Positions 12,401 to 20,214 of a DNA stretch of 64,000 nt are shown here, piece by piece. This DNA is from Planctomycetota bacterium (lineage in GTDB: Bacteria > Planctomycetota > J058). The notes below the pieces were generated by a model. It was given only the letters and a program-made list of their open reading frames with translations. It searched no databases and had not been told where the DNA came from. Within the stretch, counting starts at the first letter, position 1; every line of letters starts with the position of its first letter. The stretch spans positions 372,001-436,000 of the forward strand of contig JAMLIC010000001.1 in the NCBI GenBank assembly GCA_023954375.1, in the 5' to 3' direction. Both the position numbers and the translations under genes were made by a program.

Positions 12401-13029
12401 TTGAGCACCTTGAGGGCGACCGGGCGCTCGAGGCCGGGGCGCCGGGCGAGGTAGACGACGCCGTTGCTGCCGCGGCCGAGCTCGCGCTCGATCGTGTAGG
12501 CGCCCAGGCGGCGCCCCTCCGGGCCCGCGCTCCCCTGGTGCGTGTCGAAGATGCGGCCGCCGCTGGACGCTGGCGCCGCGCTGCCCCACGAGGACGACGA
12601 CGGGCGCGGCGGCGGCGCGCCGCCGTCGTCCTCGACCAGGTCCTCCGACACGTAGCGGTCGAGGTCGTCGACGTCGCTCTGGAGCCCGCGCGGCGAGGAC
12701 GGCGGCCGCTCGGCCGACGGGCGGGCGAACGACGAGCTGCCGTGGCCGCGCGGCGCGACCGCCAGCGGCCCGCCGCACGGGCAGAGGAGCCGCTCGCGCC
12801 CGGCCAGGTGCTCGAACGCGCACTCGCGCGCGCAGGCCTCGCACCGGAAGCGGGCGAGGGTCAGCTCCCGCACGAGCGCGGTCACGAGGTGCGTGGGGAC
12901 CCGCTCGCGCACGAGGAGCTGCGGCATGCGCTCGCGCGTCGGGCGGGCGAGGACCGCGCGCAGGGCGGCCGGGGTCACCAGGCCGCGCTGGCAGGCGAGG
13001 AGCGCCAGGGCCCTGTCCTGTGCGTCCAA
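9418..13029 (-). CDS. Zinc-ribbon Ser/Thr protein kinase with TPR array (intact)
   Basis: 1203 residues, paralogue of the frameshifted gene downstream. The TTG start at 13029 lies 5 bases after the stop of the FHA-kinase gene; it aligns with the neighbour's start (MDAQDRALALLACQRG against MPSAQDHAFALLIARRG), implying translational coupling. Order: N-terminal helical module, zinc ribbon (Cys63, Cys66, Cys83, Cys85), acidic/Ser linker (about 95-170), kinase domain (about 178-440) with Lys207, HRDLKPAN Asp300 and DFG Asp318, and a transmembrane helix (about 470-490). A Pro-rich stretch and about 670 residues of TPR-like repeats follow. The TPR region should lie across the membrane from the kinase, probably in the periplasm, and act as a sensor or scaffold. 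All catalytic residues are present. The substrate is unknown. Confidence 0.9.
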   Translation of the reverse strand: MDAQDRALALLACQRGLVTPAALRAVLARPTRERMPQLLVRERVPTHLVTALVRELTLARFRCEACARECAFEHLAGRERLLCPCGGPLAVAPRGHGSSSFARPSAERPPSSPRGLQSDVDDLDRYVSEDLVEDDGGAPPPRPSSSSWGSAAPASSGGRIFDTHQGSAGPEGRRLGAYTIERELGRGSNGVVYLARRPGLERPVALKVLKASELADDEAIKRFQLEAAVAQKLRDPGIIAVHDAGQEGDTRYFVMEYCPGETLKERLQKGAMTPAEAAALVLALARTMAVAHEAGVIHRDLKPANIIIDGSGRPRVTDFGLARDRSLLESMTRTGDVIGTPFYMAPEQLRGEKQLDHRIDIYALGVVLYECLTRERPYRAETFVELVEMVTQAASPPRPSGVVPDVPRGLDAVVQKAMARDPRARYGTCRELALDLERVAEGKRPRAPLPRGGERGPARRQVAAAAALLLLAGGLGAALLLAPVGRDPPPPPAPPPVVLAPEKDQRTLRRELEEALRAGTPAQVRAALARLLPTAPEGELRRRIELEARRAEVRELLVGLRDLPAHEAAAMIATARARAGEDGPLVREVELALGRDRLRRGRYEDARDALQAAREDDGPVGREARRLLGFALEKLSQAEDARAAYASADGDLVAAAAAKRLRGDLPGAEVDVSGALERDPEHLPALLELARVRIERGDLVGADDPIERARLVDRDAPELLVLFALLKVREGKVGSAEPAIERALALTADPPDPDALVLRAQVALAARRLDAAQADLAAALRRAPDHQEGFVVRGGVHHARGDAAAAAADWRRAHALGERRCERLGKLLGQREAEFRRVLGLGDGPTGALTLTDAEWSEAMAFTQELFGALFGGGRSRGDALFPEALPPPLRDALVARAAAVDAGARDDLAAALVAAAEGRPWSDVERPLVRAVAFAGGSGPALLERARLLVGRDRATRAALEEARAAGASSRELDRLLAEGAWRAGLHGQALEGLDALAAADPDGVEGRCGAALALLLRGELEAAGEAAARALEVDPGHAPSLLTRAAALQGRGAWKEAGQALEAVYARQGALDSRTAALSLLQVARGDRGGLARVADHPALRAFDRPFTLVHAAEGLLAGAPDRPALEAARQLLDRARRQDPERPGTHLVLARHALVAGRPREEVVAAWTRARELSPGEPLPPADARRFRERFGEEPALPGR

Positions 13030-13034
13030 CGCGC

Positions 13035-14741
13035 TCAGCCCCGGGCGTGGCGCTCGTCGCGCACGCGCATCGCCTCGAGGAGCACCTGCGAGATCTTCAG
13101 GTCGCACTCGCGGGGGGGCGGCTCCCCGGGCGTGAACTCGAAGTCGCCCTGAGGCAGGGTCAGGAGGCGGAACGCCGCCCGGGGCCCGCGGTCGGCGCCG
13201 ACCTCCGCCCGGACGATCCGGCCCTCGGCGATGCCGAGCGCCCCGCGGACCCCGCCGCCGGCGACGGCCAGGACGCCCGACTTGCGGTTGACCTCCAGGA
13301 GCTGCATGAACTCCATCAGCTCGGCGTCGCGGAAGGCGCCCAGGAGCCCGGTCGAGCGCGGCGGGCGGGAGTGGCGCCACGTCTGGAGCAGGTGGTCCGA
13401 CTCGTCGTCGCGGACCTTGAGCAGGAACTCGACGTTGCCCGAGTTGGCGGCGATCCCCGTCAGCTCCGTGACCAGCCCCTCGATCGCCGCGAGCACCTCG
13501 TGCGGGCTCTGGTAGCGGTCCTCCGGCCGGCGCTGGAGGAGCTTGATCACGAGCGTCACCGCGGAGAGCGGCACGCCCACGAGCAGCTCGAGCGGCGGCG
13601 CGGAGCGCTCCATCTCCTCCATGAGCTGCGCCTCGCTCCGGGCGATGAACGGCGGGCGGCCCGAGAGGCAGTGGAACAGCGTCGCCCCGAGCGCGTAGAT
13701 GTCCGCCCGGTGGTCGGCCTGGCGCGCCGTGCGCACCTGCTCGGGCGCCATGTAGCCGACCGTCCCGAGCGTCTCGCCGTCGGACGTGATCCCGAGGCTC
13801 AGCTCGTGCATGTTCTTCGCCAGCCCGAAGTCGATGAGCTTGGCGTCCCCGTCCGCGCCGACCATGATGTTCGAGGGCTTCACGTCGCGGTGGACGATCC
13901 CCTTCTCGTGGGCGTGCGCGAGGGCGCGCCCGACCTGGTAGGTGATGCGCAGGGCGTCGCGGACCGCCAGCCGCGCGCCGGCGCGCTGGATCATCTGCAG
14001 GAGCGTCTCGCCCTCGATCAGCTCCATGACGATGTAGATCAGGTCGGGGAGGCTGCGGACGTCGTAGATGGCGACGACGTTGCGGTGGCGCAGCCGCGCC
14101 TGGGCCTTGGCCTCCTGCACGAAGCGGCTGACCTTCTTCTGGCTCACGGCGCCCGACAGCGGCAGCGCCTTGATCGCGACCAGCTGGTCGAGCGACCGCT
14201 TGCGCGCCTTGTAGATCGGCACGACGCCGGAGATCGACAGCTTCTCCAGGACCTCGAAGCCCTCCTGGTAGAGCCGCTGGACCACGTCCAGCTCGACCAG
14301 CGAGAACTCGGGGGTCGACTGCTTGTCGCGGCACTGGGGGCAGATGAACCGGTCGGCGAGCTGGATGACGTCGCCGTCGGCGAAGGTCATGAGCGAGATC
14401 GCCCGGCGGCACAGGTCGCAGGTGTAGGAGCGCTCGAGGTAGTCCTCGTCGCCGTACTGCACCGAGACGCGCAGGCTCGAGTTGCCGACCTGGAGCTGAT
14501 CGCCCGGGCGCAGGAGCGCCTTCGTGACCCGCTGGCCGTTGACGTAGGTGCCGTTGGCCGAGCGCAGGTCGAGCGCCGTGACCCCCTTCTCGCCGTGCTC
14601 GATGCGGCAGTGCCGCCGGCTGACGCGCAGGTCGTCGACCGGGAGGTCCACCGTGAGCGAGCGGCCGATCACGACGCCCTCGCCGCGGGCGAGGACGAAC
14701 GTGCCGCTCACGGGGCCCTCGAGGGTCACCACCGCGCTCAT
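13035..14741 (-). CDS. FHA - zinc finger - Ser/Thr kinase - DUF4388 protein
   Basis: 568 residues, first gene of the three-kinase minus-strand block. The N-terminal FHA domain (about 1-95; IGRSLTVDLPV, then SRRHCRIEH and SANGTYVNG) has the Arg, Ser and His needed to bind phosphothreonine. A two-CxxC zinc finger follows (TCDLCRR and ICPQCRDK, about 108-140). The kinase domain (about 158-430) has AIKALPL, HRDVKPSN and IDFGLAK, all canonical. The C-terminus (about 465-560) reads as DUF4388 (LLEVNRKSGVLAV to ISQVLLEAMR), a module seen in PatA-type regulators. No transmembrane helix, so it is cytosolic. Its FHA could dock onto phosphorylated sites of the membrane kinases encoded just downstream. 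ATG start; no strong ribosome site is visible. Confidence 0.9.
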   Translation of the reverse strand: MSAVVTLEGPVSGTFVLARGEGVVIGRSLTVDLPVDDLRVSRRHCRIEHGEKGVTALDLRSANGTYVNGQRVTKALLRPGDQLQVGNSSLRVSVQYGDEDYLERSYTCDLCRRAISLMTFADGDVIQLADRFICPQCRDKQSTPEFSLVELDVVQRLYQEGFEVLEKLSISGVVPIYKARKRSLDQLVAIKALPLSGAVSQKKVSRFVQEAKAQARLRHRNVVAIYDVRSLPDLIYIVMELIEGETLLQMIQRAGARLAVRDALRITYQVGRALAHAHEKGIVHRDVKPSNIMVGADGDAKLIDFGLAKNMHELSLGITSDGETLGTVGYMAPEQVRTARQADHRADIYALGATLFHCLSGRPPFIARSEAQLMEEMERSAPPLELLVGVPLSAVTLVIKLLQRRPEDRYQSPHEVLAAIEGLVTELTGIAANSGNVEFLLKVRDDESDHLLQTWRHSRPPRSTGLLGAFRDAELMEFMQLLEVNRKSGVLAVAGGGVRGALGIAEGRIVRAEVGADRGPRAAFRLLTLPQGDFEFTPGEPPPRECDLKISQVLLEAMRVRDERHARG

Positions 14742-14813
14742 GGGGGCAGCCTAGAGGCCCGGCCGGAAATGCGCCAGGCAGGTGCCTCGGACGGGCCGGG
14801 CCGGGCCGACTCC

Positions 14814-14902
14814 GGCCGGGGGTCCCTGTGCTCGGCCGCCGATCCACCCGTAAGTCCTCGAAATGTGAGATTGCAGCGGCCGAGCACACGGATCCCCCGG
14901 CC
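14814..14902. repeat. Large imperfect inverted repeat upstream of the FHA-kinase
   Basis: The arms 14814-14839 and 14876-14902 pair over about 26 bp, with a perfect inner 13 bp (tgtgctcggccgc against gcggccgagcaca), around a 36-nt spacer of lower G+C. It fills the 224-bp gap between a lipoprotein gene ending at 14966 and the kinase start at 14741, both on the minus strand. It could terminate the first or act as a leader structure for the second. The rest of the gap holds no gene. Confidence 0.65.
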
Positions 14903-14965
14903 CTCTAGCGCGTAACCCCCTGCCACGCCAATCGTGTGGCGCGTCGGGGCGCCCGGCCCGCCGCC

Positions 14966-17941
14966 CTACCGCTGGCGACCCGTGATGAGCGCGAACAGGT
15001 AGCCCAGCCCCGACACGTCGTCGCGGATGAACGCCGCGAGCCAGCGGAGGCCCTCCTCGAGCGCCGCGCGGTCGAGGGCGCCGCCGCTCCCGCCGCCGGC
15101 GGCCGAGACCTCCTGCACGACGTCGAGGAGGACGGCGGCCGGGGGGTCGACCTCGCCCGGGGCGGGGTTCAGCGCCGCGCGCACCAGGTTGAGCGTCGTC
15201 TGCCCCTGGTCGGCCGTGAGCAGGCGCTCGATCGCCCGCAGCGTGTCGGGCACGACGGGGTGCTGCGGGTCCACGACGCGGGCCAGGAACGGGGCAATGT
15301 CCTGGAAGGGGGCCAGGCTCATGGCGCCGCGGGGCAGCGAGCAGGCGATCACCGACAGGCGCACGACCGCCCCGAAGATGTCGTGCTGCACGGCGCGGTT
15401 CGGCGTGAGGAGGTTCACGATCGAGCGCCGGATCGTCTGCTTGTGCGGCGAGGCCTCGATCGTCCGCAGGAGCTGGAGCACGACCGCCAGGTCCTTGCTG
15501 GCGAGCGCGTCCTCGAGCTGCGCCCGCGCCAGGTCCACCTCGGCCCGGCGCGTGGCGGCGTCGGCCGGGAGCGCGGCCGCGAACGCGTCGAGCGCGCGGG
15601 CGGCGAGCGGGATCGTGCTGCCGTTGCGCAGGAGCTCCACGCCGTTCACGACCTCGCGGGCGAAGACGACCTCGAACAGCCCCTCGGCCACGGCGGTCAG
15701 GTCGGCCGCGCGGCCGGCCGCGACCACGCGGCGGTCGAGCTCCTGCAGGGGGCGCAGGAGCAGGTGGGCGCGGCTGGGGACGCGCTGGCCGCGCCGGTCG
15801 TGGACGACCCGGTCGACGTCGACGAGGTCGCCGAGCGCCCGCGCGATCGTCTCCGTGGCCGGCTCGTTGGTCAGCGGGTCGCGCACCTGCCGCGCCAGCT
15901 CCAGGGCCGCCTCGAGCTCCTCGAGGGCGCCGGCGTCGAGGATCGCCGCGACGTCGCGCTCGATCCCGCGCAGGGTCCCGTCGTAGCTCCGCTGGAGCCG
16001 CACGAGCAGCCGGACGAGCAGCTCCGTCTCGCCCTGGTCCTTGAACGCCTTGGCCAGGGGGAGGAAGCCGTCGAGCGCGCCCGAGCGGGCCAGGGCGTCG
16101 AGCGCCTGGATGTCCTGGCTGGTGCCCGGGCAGAAGAGGTTCGTCAGGAAGCCCGGCAGCGAGGTGACCAGGGTCGCCAGGGTGCCGACCGTCGCCGGGC
16201 TCAGGTCGGCCATCTGGTCGATGATCCAGACCGCCATGCTCCGGCCGAAAAGCTGGCAGCCGTCGTTGCGCGCCAGGAGGTCGAGGAGCTGGTGGACGGC
16301 GCTCCGGTTGTCCTGGCCGCCGATCCACGCCGGCTGCGCGTGGTCGACCGGGGTCGAGCGGGCCTCGTCGACGTCGTTGCGGTCCCCGTCGGGGACGGTC
16401 TCGCGCACCACCTGCCGGAAGAGGAACAGCGGCGCGAGCTGCGGGCCGAAGTCGGGCGCGCGCGTGCGCAGCTCGATCAGCGTGTCGACGAGCACCAGGC
16501 CCGTCGAGCGGCCGCCGTTGCTCGGCTGCTCGAGCACGTCGTCGATGATCGGCATCAGGTCGTCGACGAGCTGGACCATGCGCGGGTCGCTCAGGCGCGC
16601 CCCCAGGCCCGTCGACCCGCGGGTCGCGCTGCGCGCGGCCTCGTGCCCGCGGGCGAGCGTCACGATGAGGCGCTCGGCGGCGGCCGGGTCGCGCTGGAGC
16701 AGGTGCTGCGAGGCGCGCAGGAGCGCGGGCAGGGCGTCGTCGGCGAGGAGCTCGAGGCCGCCCCACGCCAGGTCGGCGACCGGGTGGTCGCGCCCGTAGG
16801 TCCCGTCGGCCTGGAGCGGGCCGAGCCCCGCCTCGAGGACCCGGCAGCCGCGCTCGTCGACCTCGCGCGCCAGCAGGTCGCCGGCGAGCTTGGCCGTCAG
16901 CGCCAGGATCGTGCGCTTCGCGTCGACGTACTCGTAGAGCAGCGCGCCGCCGCCCGTGACGGCGCGCCCCTCGGCGTCGAAGCCGGGGTCGCCCGGGCGC
17001 CCGAAGACGGGGCGGTCGATCAGCTGGCCGGCGGCGTCGACGAACGCCCCCGCGGCGTCGGCGTCCGCCAGGCCGTCGCCGTCCTGGTCGACGAACGGCG
17101 CGAACGGCCGCCCGGTCGCCGGGTCGGCGGCCACGCGCGGCAGCCCGCGCGCGTCCACCCGCGCGACCCACTCGGGGTGGCCGAAGTCGAACGTCCCGCG
17201 GACCTGCGCCTCCTCGGTCATCGCGCCCAGGACCTCGCCCACCGCCTGCAGGAGCTGGCCCTGGGTGGCCGTGGGCGACGCCGTCGCGGCGCGGTTCAGG
17301 GCGTCGCGCGCGAGCGCCAGGAGGTCCGGGACGAGGGTCGGCTCGCCGTTGGGGTTGCCCTGCGCGTCGCGCCCGTCGTTCTCGTCGATCAGCCGCGCGA
17401 CCGCGGTCCACAGCGCCTCGCTGTCGGGGTAGTTCGCCACGCGCCCGAGGAGGCCGATGAGCTCGCGCGGCGGGATCGCCGCGTGCGACCCGCGCGGCTG
17501 CTGCCGGGCCAGGTCGACGAGGGCGTCGAGCGCCCGCGGGTCCTGCAGGAGCAGGTCGACGACGGCGGCGGCGTGGTCGGCGAGGGCGGGGAGCGTGCCG
17601 TCGTCGACGAGCGCGAACAGGGCGTCGGCGGTCTGCGCGACCCCCTGCACCGTGCGCACGTTGACGATGTCGTTGACGGCGCGGACGAAGTCGGCGCGCC
17701 GCCCGTCGAGCGCCGCCAGGCGCGCGTCGCGCCCGGGGCCTGCCGGCTCCCGCGTGACCTGCTCGCGCCAGAGCGCGAAGACCACCGCCCCGATGTCCTG
17801 GCTGGCCAGGACGCCGGCGACCGTGCTCGAGGCCCCGGCGCCGCTCCCGCTGATGCGGTCCTGGCAGCCCAGGCCCCAGAAGGCCTGGGACAGGGCGAGC
17901 GCGTAGCAGACCAGGGCCGGGGGGTGGCGGCGGACCCGCAT
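14966..17941 (-). CDS. Large lipoprotein, paralogue A (unknown family, DxDxDG loop)
   Basis: 991 residues. The N-terminus is a lipoprotein signal peptide ending in AFWGLGC, so the mature chain is anchored by Cys26. No known domain is recognised. The protein is mostly Leu/Ala/Asp-rich helices. It is clearly homologous along its length to the plus-strand protein at 24208. Shared landmarks include VDDGT near residue 110, NPNGE near 200, VAADPATGR followed by FVDQDGDGLADAD near 279 (an EF-hand/dockerin-like Ca2+ loop), YVDAKRT, and the final AAGG segment. A ggaggaagagg ribosome site precedes the ATG. Likely a structural or transport-associated envelope protein; the function cannot be assigned. 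It is transcribed away from the secreted-protein gene at 18154. Confidence 0.82.
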   Translation of the reverse strand: MRVRRHPPALVCYALALSQAFWGLGCQDRISGSGAGASSTVAGVLASQDIGAVVFALWREQVTREPAGPGRDARLAALDGRRADFVRAVNDIVNVRTVQGVAQTADALFALVDDGTLPALADHAAAVVDLLLQDPRALDALVDLARQQPRGSHAAIPPRELIGLLGRVANYPDSEALWTAVARLIDENDGRDAQGNPNGEPTLVPDLLALARDALNRAATASPTATQGQLLQAVGEVLGAMTEEAQVRGTFDFGHPEWVARVDARGLPRVAADPATGRPFAPFVDQDGDGLADADAAGAFVDAAGQLIDRPVFGRPGDPGFDAEGRAVTGGGALLYEYVDAKRTILALTAKLAGDLLAREVDERGCRVLEAGLGPLQADGTYGRDHPVADLAWGGLELLADDALPALLRASQHLLQRDPAAAERLIVTLARGHEAARSATRGSTGLGARLSDPRMVQLVDDLMPIIDDVLEQPSNGGRSTGLVLVDTLIELRTRAPDFGPQLAPLFLFRQVVRETVPDGDRNDVDEARSTPVDHAQPAWIGGQDNRSAVHQLLDLLARNDGCQLFGRSMAVWIIDQMADLSPATVGTLATLVTSLPGFLTNLFCPGTSQDIQALDALARSGALDGFLPLAKAFKDQGETELLVRLLVRLQRSYDGTLRGIERDVAAILDAGALEELEAALELARQVRDPLTNEPATETIARALGDLVDVDRVVHDRRGQRVPSRAHLLLRPLQELDRRVVAAGRAADLTAVAEGLFEVVFAREVVNGVELLRNGSTIPLAARALDAFAAALPADAATRRAEVDLARAQLEDALASKDLAVVLQLLRTIEASPHKQTIRRSIVNLLTPNRAVQHDIFGAVVRLSVIACSLPRGAMSLAPFQDIAPFLARVVDPQHPVVPDTLRAIERLLTADQGQTTLNLVRAALNPAPGEVDPPAAVLLDVVQEVSAAGGGSGGALDRAALEEGLRWLAAFIRDDVSGLGYLFALITGRQR

Positions 17942-18153
17942 CCTCTTCCTCCGTCGAGCCGCGGCCCGGAAACAAACGCTGCGCCACGCTCGTCTTCGCG
18001 ATGGGCATTGCTCCGCAAGGCTTTAGGGCGTTCCCCGCCACACGCCCTTTCCAGATCCGGACGGTCTTCCAGAACCGGAAGTGCGTGCGCCGCACGGGCC
18101 TGCCGGCGACGCCCTGTCGGAGCCGGCGCGGCGGCGCTACGCTGCGGGGAGAG

Positions 18154-19003
18154 ATGAGAACTTCCTTCGTGGCGTTCGGGCTCCTCTGTCTCCTCGCCGC
18201 GCCGGCGAGCGCGGACGTGGTCCACCTGACCAACGGCCGGCGGATCGAGGGGAAGGTGGTCGAGGAGCGCCGCGGCGCCGTCCACCTCGAGGTGCCGGGC
18301 GGCCGCGTCGTGCTCCCCGCCAACTCGGTGGCGCGGATCGAGCGCCGCGAGACCCCGCAGGAGGAGTACGGCGAGCGGGCGCGCGGCACCGACCTGAGCG
18401 ACCCGGCCGCGGTCGAGGCGCTCGCCGCGTGGGCGAGCGGCCGCGGCCTGAGCGACCAGGCCGAGCACCTGCGCGCGCTGGCGCAGGGCCTCCGGCTCGA
18501 GCGCCGCGTGGCCGCGATCCGCGGCAGCCGCCTGGCCATGGACTGGGTCGAGGTCTACACGTGGAGCCGCGGGCAGGGCGCGTCGCTCGAGGTGCAGCGC
18601 TGGCTCGTCGCGCAGGCCGCCGCGCTCGACCCGGACCACCCGGCCGTGCGCGCCGCGCAGCGCGCGGTCGAGCGCGAGCACGAGGCCGTCGAGGCGAGCC
18701 ACGCGCCGCAGCCGGCCCGGCCCCGGCCGAAGCGGGTCGACGGCGCCGCCGCCGCGCGCGCCAGCGCGCTCGAGGCCGAGCTCGCCCAGCGCGAGCTCGA
18801 GGAGCAGGCCCTGCGCGAGCGGGTCGAGCAGCTCGAGCAGGCGCAGCAGCTACAGCGGCGGCGCGTGCTGCGCCGCCGCGCCAACCCCGGCGCCCCGCTC
18901 GGCATGCCGCTCACCGGCCCGCCCGCGCCGCCGCCGCCCGCGCGCGAGGCGCCGCCCGCGCCGGCGCCGCGTCACGGGACGCCCTCCGCACCCCCGCCGC
19001 CCG
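18154..19003 (+). CDS. Secreted protein with planctomycete-type N-terminal module; 3' end lost
   Basis: The ATG at 18154 follows ggggagag and opens a signal peptide (MRTSFVAFGLLCLLAAPASA). The mature part starts DVVHLTNGRRIEGKVVEER, a small beta-rich module often found, from memory, in Planctomycetota secreted proteins. A helical stretch (AAWASGRGLSDQAEHLRAL), a Glu/Arg coiled coil (about 205-245) and a Pro-rich tail follow. The frame has no stop until 20454, far inside the oppositely oriented gene at 19192, and coding character ends near 19000. A TAA at 19004-19006 lies one frame away. The true stop was either lost by an indel or displaced by the hairpin-rich DNA that starts here. The end given is therefore approximate. 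Function unknown. Confidence 0.65.
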
Positions 19004-19006
19004 TAA

Positions 19007-19191
19007 GCGCCGCCTGCGCTCTTTCTCGGTGTCTGCGGCTTCGCCTGCATGGCCACGGGTGGAGCGCAGCAGCGGGCGAGGCGAGGCCGCGGAGGCCGAG
19101 GCGAGGCGGCGCGCGCGCGGGTCGTATCGATCGCCGGGATCCTACGACCGCGCGCGCCGCCTCGCCCGGCATCCGCGGCCGCAGCCGTCGC
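19007..19191. repeat. Hairpin-rich non-coding block
   Basis: The main structure has arms at 19101-19126 and 19143-19165, about 23 paired bases with a 3-base bulge, around a loop containing cgatcg. A smaller ggc-TTC-gcc hairpin (GAA loop on the minus strand) lies near 19027-19036, and ctgcgct/agcgcag arms enclose the region between. The block sits between convergent genes, one of which (18154) has lost its stop here. It may be a terminator or an inserted structural element like those at 5541 and 58061. Confidence 0.55.
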
Positions 19192-20214
19192 TCACTCGAA
19201 AGAGAGGGCGCGGATCCCCCGCCGCTTGAGCCGTCGCTCGACGCCGAGCGGCGGGCCGCCGCCCACGTGCTCGGCGAACCGGAGCGGCGTGGCGCCGCGC
19301 GGGTGGTCGGGGTCGAGGTCGAGCACGCCCAGGGCGCGCAGGGCGCCGGCGACGTCGTCGTCGTCGGGCGGGGCGCCCTGCGCCGCCTCGAGCGAGGCCC
19401 GGTCGACGAGCGTTCGGGTGCCCTCGACGGCGAGCAGGTCGGGGCCGCCGGGCCCGAAGCGCGACCACGCCGCGCGCCGCACCCCCGCGACCCGCGCCAG
19501 GTGCGGGGCGAGGTCGCGCTCGAGCGCCTCGTCCTCCGCGAGCGCCGTCGTCCAGCCGCCCGTGCGCCGCAGGAGGAGGACGCGGCGCGCCGTCGACCCG
19601 GCGCGAGACCAGGGCACGGCCCGGCGCGGCCGCAGGGCCGCCTCGAGCGCGCGGACGGCCGCGTCGGGCTCGGCGTCGAGGTGCAGGCGCGCGCCGGGGG
19701 GCGGCGCGGGGAGCGGCGCGATCACGGCCTCCACGGCCTCGCGGGTGGTCGGCGCGACCGGCGCGGCGGCGAGGAGGGCGCGCGCCGCCCGCGCCGAGCG
19801 CGCCCGCGCCAGGAGGCGGCCGACCGCGCTGGCCTCCGGGCGCGGGAGCCCCGGCGCCTCGAGCGACGCGACGAGCGCCCCGAGCGTCGCGTCGCTCCGC
19901 AGGCGGAAGGCGACGTTCAGGGCGAAGAGCGAGAGCAGCGCCGGCGCCGCCGCGGCGTCGACCTCGGGCGCGAGCGCGCGCACCACGCGCGCGTCGGCCG
20001 CCGGCGCCTCGCGGGCGGCGAGCAGGGCCACCGCCATGGCCTCGAGCGCCGCGACGCCGACGGCGCGCACGAGCTCGCCCCAGTCGGGGTCGAGGTCGAC
20101 GTCCCCGAGCGCGAGCGCGCCCGCTCGCGCCGCCTCCACCGGGCCGCGCCAGCGGTGCTTCAGGTAGCGCAGCGCCAGCTCGGCCGCGGGCTCGTCGAGG
20201 ATGGACCGGGTCAG
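19192..20214 (-). CDS. Uncharacterised helical protein coupled to the FadL-like gene
   Basis: About 340 residues, not recognised. It is Ala/Leu/Arg-rich and mostly helical, with possible repeat pairs such as LLARARSARAARALLAAAP. The C-terminus ends LKRRGIRALSFE. The frame is open further upstream to 20484, but that part is the shadow of the outer-membrane protein gene. No ATG, GTG or TTG lies near the junction. A CTG at 20214-20212 overlaps the upstream TGA as CTGA, the geometry of the usual ATGA coupling, and is the start I propose. A GTG shortly downstream (GPVEAARAG) is the alternative. No signal peptide or membrane helix is visible. Co-transcription with the outer-membrane protein is likely; function unknown. 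Confidence 0.6.
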   Translation of the reverse strand: MTRSILDEPAAELALRYLKHRWRGPVEAARAGALALGDVDLDPDWGELVRAVGVAALEAMAVALLAAREAPAADARVVRALAPEVDAAAAPALLSLFALNVAFRLRSDATLGALVASLEAPGLPRPEASAVGRLLARARSARAARALLAAAPVAPTTREAVEAVIAPLPAPPPGARLHLDAEPDAAVRALEAALRPRRAVPWSRAGSTARRVLLLRRTGGWTTALAEDEALERDLAPHLARVAGVRRAAWSRFGPGGPDLLAVEGTRTLVDRASLEAAQGAPPDDDDVAGALRALGVLDLDPDHPRGATPLRFAEHVGGGPPLGVERRLKRRGIRALSFE

